From Punica granatum (taxonomy: Eukaryota > Streptophyta > Magnoliopsida > Myrtales > Lythraceae): 64,000 nt of DNA. The notes below the pieces were generated by a model. The model was not told the DNA's origin, made no database searches, and saw only the letters and a program-made list of their open reading frames with translations. Both the position numbers and the translations under genes were made by a program. The DNA is taken from positions 15,918,001-15,982,000 of the forward strand of contig NC_045131.1 in the NCBI RefSeq assembly GCF_007655135.1. The letters run 5' to 3'. Each line of letters opens with the position of its first letter. Positions within the stretch are counted from its first letter, which is position 1. Positions 59,439 through 64,000 of this stretch are shown piece after piece.

Positions 59439-59902
59439 TTGTGAGTGAACCTCCCTCCAGCAAATCTATCATAGTGGAATTCATGGTGGTTAGACTCCTG
59501 TCTGCCTACAATGCCATACTCAGGCAACCTAGTTTGAACTCATTACAAGCGCTAATACATCCACATTCCACTTGATCATGAGGTTTCCCACTGCAAATGG
59601 AACGGGAAAAGTCCGTGGTGATCAAAGGATGGCGATGCAATGTTGGCAACCACCAAACAAAAGGGAATTTATGAAGAAACCCTTCGAGTGGAAGAAATCA
59701 CAGAGGATAAAACAGACTCAAGTCGACCGCAGCAGAGAGAGGATACGATTCTCATTGAACTAGAAGAAAACAACCCGAGCAAGGTCGCTAGAATTGGACC
59801 CGACATAAAAACTCCATTCCAAGAAGCGCTACTCGGAAGACCCCCGGGACGACAAAAGAAGAGAAGCTTTGCCAAAGTAAGGCAAGAAGTTATCGAGACT
59901 GC

Positions 59903-61260
59903 GCGTGCATGCATGCCTTGTCGCACAGCTAGAGAATATCCACCTTCTCGAGGGATGCGTACAGATGCGAGAAGGAGTCGCCACTACTTGTTTATCACCC
60001 GGAGATCGAGGGCCGGTGAGTTGTCCGAGTCTAGGGGGTAAGGAACATCTAGTTTGTTAAGGCAAGTGGTATGTGGAATCGAGGATTCCGAATTCGGGGG
60101 CTCTTGTTACGTGCGAGCCTAAATCCCGTATGCCCTTTCGATACTCTAGTTTGTCTACGATTTGCCTTATTTTATTTACTTACCGCATGGATTAGGGATT
60201 CTGCACTTCTCACATGATTTAAGTTTTAATTATGAAATCCCAAAGGATTGGAATGGAAATGGGCTATGAAGCCACACGAGATGGACTTGGCCCTATTCGC
60301 TTTTTCCTCCCTTGCGAATGGCCCATGGGGGTCATGGGCTTGGCCCGACCAACTTCATCCTTGCTTGTGGACCGCAATGGGGTGTGGGGGTTTGGCCCAA
60401 CCCACTTTATCCTTGGGGCCGCCCATGGGGCATGCAGGCTTGGTCCGATCCACATTATCGTCGCGTGTGGGCCGCCTATGAGGCGTACAGGCTTGGCCCA
60501 ACCTACTTCGCCCTCGCGTGTGGGTGGCCCATGGGACATAATGGGCTTGGTCCTTCTCGTATGGATTCATAATCCACTTCGATTGTGATTCCCTATTCGC
60601 TCGAGATTCGTGTGCATTAAGTCTGGACCCTTCTATAAATACAAATTAGGGTTTTGAAAAGTCGGGATATTTGTTCAATGTCTCCCCGTTTTATTAAATA
60701 CACCAGAAATAGACGAGCCTCAGGGCTAATACGCACTTAGTCTCAATCTCTCGTCATCACCGTGATTTGTGACTTATGAAATCATTTATGTGACGATTTA
60801 GAAAGTGAGATTAATGCAATGTAGGCCACCTCGGCCTATGACCAGGGAAGACCGACCCCTGGGATCCCAAGGGGATTGCGTGGACCTCTAAAGGAGCCGG
60901 GAGATGGTCGCGCTTCTCCAGATGAGGTCGAGAGGAATTTCAAGCGTTCTGACCCGAGCCACCTCAAATCGGGTTCAGAATAGAGTCAAAGCGCGCGAAC
61001 TTCCTCTCAATTTTCTATGTCACTTCAGGTTGAGATTTTGGAGAAAAATAGGTTGTCCCGAGCATTGGACCCAATCCCGCGCGACGTGTCGTGCTGGAAT
61101 TGGGTGTTGTACCTGTGTGTTCATCGTATCCTACGGGTTTGGACCCAACTCCACAATAAAGTTGAAATCCGATTTTAAACCTACTTTACATGATTAATTC
61201 GGTTCGTGTGGGGTTTTAATTAAAAATGACAATATGCACTACAAAACACACGAACATGAT
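59903..61260 (-). mobile_element. R1-like LTR repeat, inverted, diverged and truncated
   Basis: On the minus strand this matches the 3' half of R1 copies 1 and 2. Shared landmarks in the given strand include GAGGGCCGGTGAGTTG (60009; compare GAGGACCGGTGAGTTG inverted at 24100-24115), GGGGGCTCTTGTTACGTGCG and CCACCTCGGCCTATGACCAG. The array and start block are not found; similarity fades after about 61260. Confidence 0.6.
60325..60560. repeat. ~60 bp GC-rich tandem repeat, about four units
   Basis: Units carry GGCTTGGCCCGACC, GGTTTGGCCCAACC, GGCTTGGTCCGATCC and GGCTTGGCCCAACC in turn, each followed by a TTCATCCTTG/TTTATCCTTG-like segment and a GCCCATGGGG-like block. All frames are open through it because of repetition. 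It sits inside the inverted R1-like repeat. Confidence 0.75.
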
Positions 61261-62733
61261 ACAGACAATCACATCAAAGTTTAATTTGTTGGTTTTTAGT
61301 TCAATTGATCAATTAAGCCTATCAATGTTTTTAGTCGGTTTTTCATCCTTAAAGCCAAGTGTTCATGGGATTAATTCCGGTGGCTTCATTTTTGTTCCAA
61401 ATAATCGATTTTAAGTTCGACTCTTTATATGCCAAGTTCATGCTTGGTTCGATTTATATCACACGTCTCGATTTTAAGAGTCTGAGTTCAATTCTTATTC
61501 TGGTTCGTGCTACTTTCAGTCAAAACACGAATTTCATCATTGTTATCCACACAAATATCGAATCAACTAATACAAGAGTCCTATCATGCCACTAAACCGA
61601 GCTTTTATACCTTTTCCAAGCTAATGTTGGAAAAGACTAATGTATGCCTTCGAGCTCCTCACGAAATGGCACCGGAAGAGGGCTATCCAAACTCATCAGA
61701 GCAATAGGGAAGACACAATAGCAACTCAGAAATTCTAAGGAAGAACGAGCAGCACAATAATAGTGAGCTCGGGGAGCTCAAGGATGAACTACAGTAGCTC
61801 GGGGAGCCTGGACAGTGGCGAGAGCAACTTAAGGAGCTCGAGGAGGAGGAGGACAACAACATGATATCAGCTACAACAATTTGCAAAGGAAGCGAAAAAG
61901 GAGAGAGCAAAAGTTGCAACTCAAGGGCTCAGAGAAGAGCAACTGCGAACATCAGGAAGTTGAGAGCAACAGGGAGCTCGAAGAAGAAGGTAACAACAAC
62001 TCGAGCTGAGCAGATGCAACAACAATAGCTTGGCAACAACAACAATTATAGAACTAGTAGCCAGTAGCAACAAGAAGCACAACAAGGAGCTGGAAGGGCG
62101 TGGGCAGCATCTCTAACAGCTTGTGAAGCTCGGAGAAGGAGCAACAAGCAGCACAGCGGCGACCACAACGAGCCGCGAATAGCAACAGAGGAGGACAATA
62201 GTGAGAGTTAATTCAGGTGACAACCGTAAAGAGAGATGAAAAGGAAGAGTAGGGGCTGAAGCTTGAGGGAAGAAGGAGCAGCAGTAGGCACGAGATGGAG
62301 GAGCTGAGAAGAATGGAAAGGAAGCAGGACGATGAGGTTGGTGATAGGAGGCAGTCACGGGTGAAAAAGAAAGAAGGTGGTTGAGGGCAAGATGTGGAAG
62401 GCGGTGTAAGAGTTAGAGAAGTCTGTGAAGAAGTTATAGAAGGTTGTAGAGAGATTGGAGATGTCTGTGGATGAGCTAGAGAAGGCTATATGGCAATGAT
62501 GGTGATGGTAGGTGAGGATGGGATTGTGGATGATGGTGAATGTAATGGAGATGATGGAGTTTGATGATGGGAGCAAAAGAGAGGGAATGTGATAAAGCTA
62601 CTGTGATGGAAGCCTGAGCACCCGTTACAGGTCGATGATGCTTGGTGAGGAAGAAGGAGCCCAGGGGTGGCTCGAGAATGAGGTGCCCGAAAGGTGAGGG
62701 CTTGGGCCTTTGTCCGTGACTCTACTAGTCACG
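61261..62733. other. Unrecognised region with GA- and GAGCTCG-rich low-complexity DNA
   Basis: From about 61640 the plus strand is purine-rich with recurrent AGCTCGGGGAGCT-like and AGCAACA-like motifs, then GATGGTGATGG-like repeats (62480-62570). Open stretches here are low-complexity and not supported as genes. Confidence 0.4.
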
Positions 62734-64000
62734 GTGTCAGCACCCCATTTTGGCTCATCAATTCAAACAACAGTATCAGCAGCAATTCAGGCCACGACTC
62801 GAGCAGGAATACAGAAGAAGGATCGATAAAGCAAGAAATCATTATTCATTCTCGAGTCAACAAAATTAAGCAGATGACATGTCCATACGACAGAAGGATC
62901 CCCGAGGTTATCGAAAGGCAACAGAGCGACTAGAGAGCTCAACAATATCTAAAACCGGCATTTTCAATATACCACATGAATAATCCTATTTTCCGATAGT
63001 TCGCTCGACCGTCGGAAGATAGCCAATATTGGACTTCAAAAATCCACATTAGTGTCAAACAGATGAAAAGTGTCTTCAAAAGCATTTTGCAAATCATCTG
63101 CTCTATACAAAACAACCTTCTGTATACATACAACTTTTCAATGGAAGTCCAAAAATGCCGGTTTCCCGGAGAAAAGTCAATTCCAAATGTCAGATACAGC
63201 TATGCCCCACAAGCATACAGAGCATGAGCAGTGCTTCAAATTGTCTCTTGGAAGCCACACAGACACTTCGAATTACTTCCGAGTGACAAAACGGGTATAC
63301 CCCTCTTCGGAAATGCATAACCGGAGACTGGTCAGACGGAATTACGACAAACGAAGTTCGTACTGCATTGCCCTGAAAACTCTAGCGAACATCCACAATT
63401 GGGCAAAATAGACAGCATAACCCTTCTCAGTTTTCCGAGTAACCTCCGAGGAGCATAAATGACCGTTTTCAGTGGAAATGCATATCCGGAGGTCCTTTTT
63501 ACGGAAACTTGATGTCGGATGCTTACCCTACACAGTGCTACACACCCCAAGGCTCAATGTGAAATCCTCGGACTGAACTGCACAACTCATCTAGACCTCC
63601 CGAGCAGTACTTTAAGGGGCTCAAATGCAGTTTTCATTTCCTTAGAGGTCCAATCTCGACAAACAGAGATCACAGTGATCTCCGGATCGCCCAAACAACT
63701 CAGAAAGCAATATGAGAAATCCAGTTTCGCCTCCTAGGACATCTCCGGCTCCACATTTGCATTACCGGCTTAAGGGTCAGTTGCCCACGTTATTTGACAA
63801 TTTATGTCAAAATGACCAACGTGAGATGCAGACACAAGATATGCTGTCAGAAGCGGACAACTTCGCTTTGAGTGTTTAAAATGAGCAAAACCGACTTCCG
63901 AGCCTCGTACAGACCTTTGGCAGTTTTCCACGAAAAGTTCTAATCTTGGGCTCATTAAATCCGTTTTCTCGCGTATATCGATAATTCGACGTTCAATTTG
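62734..64000 (+). other. Possible start of another LTR (TGTCAGCACCCC) and unclassified DNA
   Basis: TGTCAGCACCCCATTTTGGC at 62734 matches the R1 start for about 25 bp, but the sequence then differs. The rest to the window end has balanced base composition, recurring TCCGGA/TTCCGAG-like words, and no recognisable protein. It may be the LTR of a related retroelement running off the window. Confidence 0.35.

Larger units (their letters stand above)
57100..59902 (+). mobile_element. Truncated Ty3/gypsy retrotransposon, Tat-like
   Basis: An LTR-like region with a TATA box (GTATATAAATAG near 57509) ends at CAACA (57714). It is followed by a PBS (57717-57733), gag (57754 on), zinc knuckle and protease. 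The element breaks off after the sequence HLIMRFPTANGTGKVRGDQR (about 59565-59625) and a short tail, with no RT, integrase or 3' LTR. It then abuts an inverted R1-like repeat near 59903. The left LTR border is uncertain. Confidence 0.75.

Noticed and set aside
61683..62576. Several serine-rich minus-strand frames
   Set aside because: Produced by GA- and GATGGT-type low-complexity DNA; not evidence of genes.

Overview
The window is plant nuclear DNA, from an angiosperm and most likely a eudicot. It carries two host genes with plant-specific architecture: a six-exon ESCRT-III SNF7/VPS32 gene and an intronless type-I AT-hook (AHL) gene. The rest is AT-rich intergenic DNA built from plant transposons and an endogenous caulimovirid. 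There are no operons, CRISPR arrays, rRNA genes or convincing tRNA genes. I cannot name the species.

Layout. 1-4.0 kb: SNF7/VPS32 on the minus strand with all splice sites intact but three small indels. 4.1-6.1 kb: a Mutator-like element (Pack-MULE) holding a FRIGIDA-like coiled-coil fragment, with a SINE inside one terminal arm. 6.1-25.5 kb: an old pararetrovirus (Caulimoviridae, probably florendovirus-like) on the minus strand. Its parts run from high to low coordinates as capsid zinc finger, protease/RT, RNase H, second ORF, promoter, primer-binding site, then movement protein, so the copy is circularly permuted. It is split by a hAT-like element (9226-10330), a non-autonomous gypsy-type retroelement that has captured an intronless MFP2 (peroxisomal beta-oxidation) fragment (11.2-13.4 kb), and two 4.2-4.6 kb LTR-like repeats (14330-18524 and 19634-24231). 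25.5-28.3 kb: a second, left-truncated copy of the MULE segment followed by a ~380 bp tandem array.

28.3-46.5 kb: gene-poor and very AT-rich, with several TIR elements (three with good target-site duplications), SINEs, Helitron-like ends, a foldback element with a GC-rich core, and a decayed RPA70-like gene (35.4-38.3 kb). 46.6-47.5 kb: the AHL20-like gene on the minus strand, intact. 48.5-50.0 kb: the 3' end of an LTR retrotransposon polyprotein, repeated three times at an exact 308 bp period. 50-57 kb: MITEs, SINEs, microsatellites and Helitron-like repeats. 57.1-59.9 kb: a truncated Ty3/gypsy (Tat-like) element with LTR, PBS, gag, zinc knuckle and protease. 59.9-64 kb: an inverted relative of the large LTR-like repeat plus unrecognised GA-rich DNA.

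Only VPS32 and AHL look like working host genes. Much of the window's interest is in the nesting order of the mobile elements, which gives relative insertion ages, and in two gene-capture events: MFP2 inside a retroelement in the gag reading frame, and a FRIGIDA-like segment inside a MULE.
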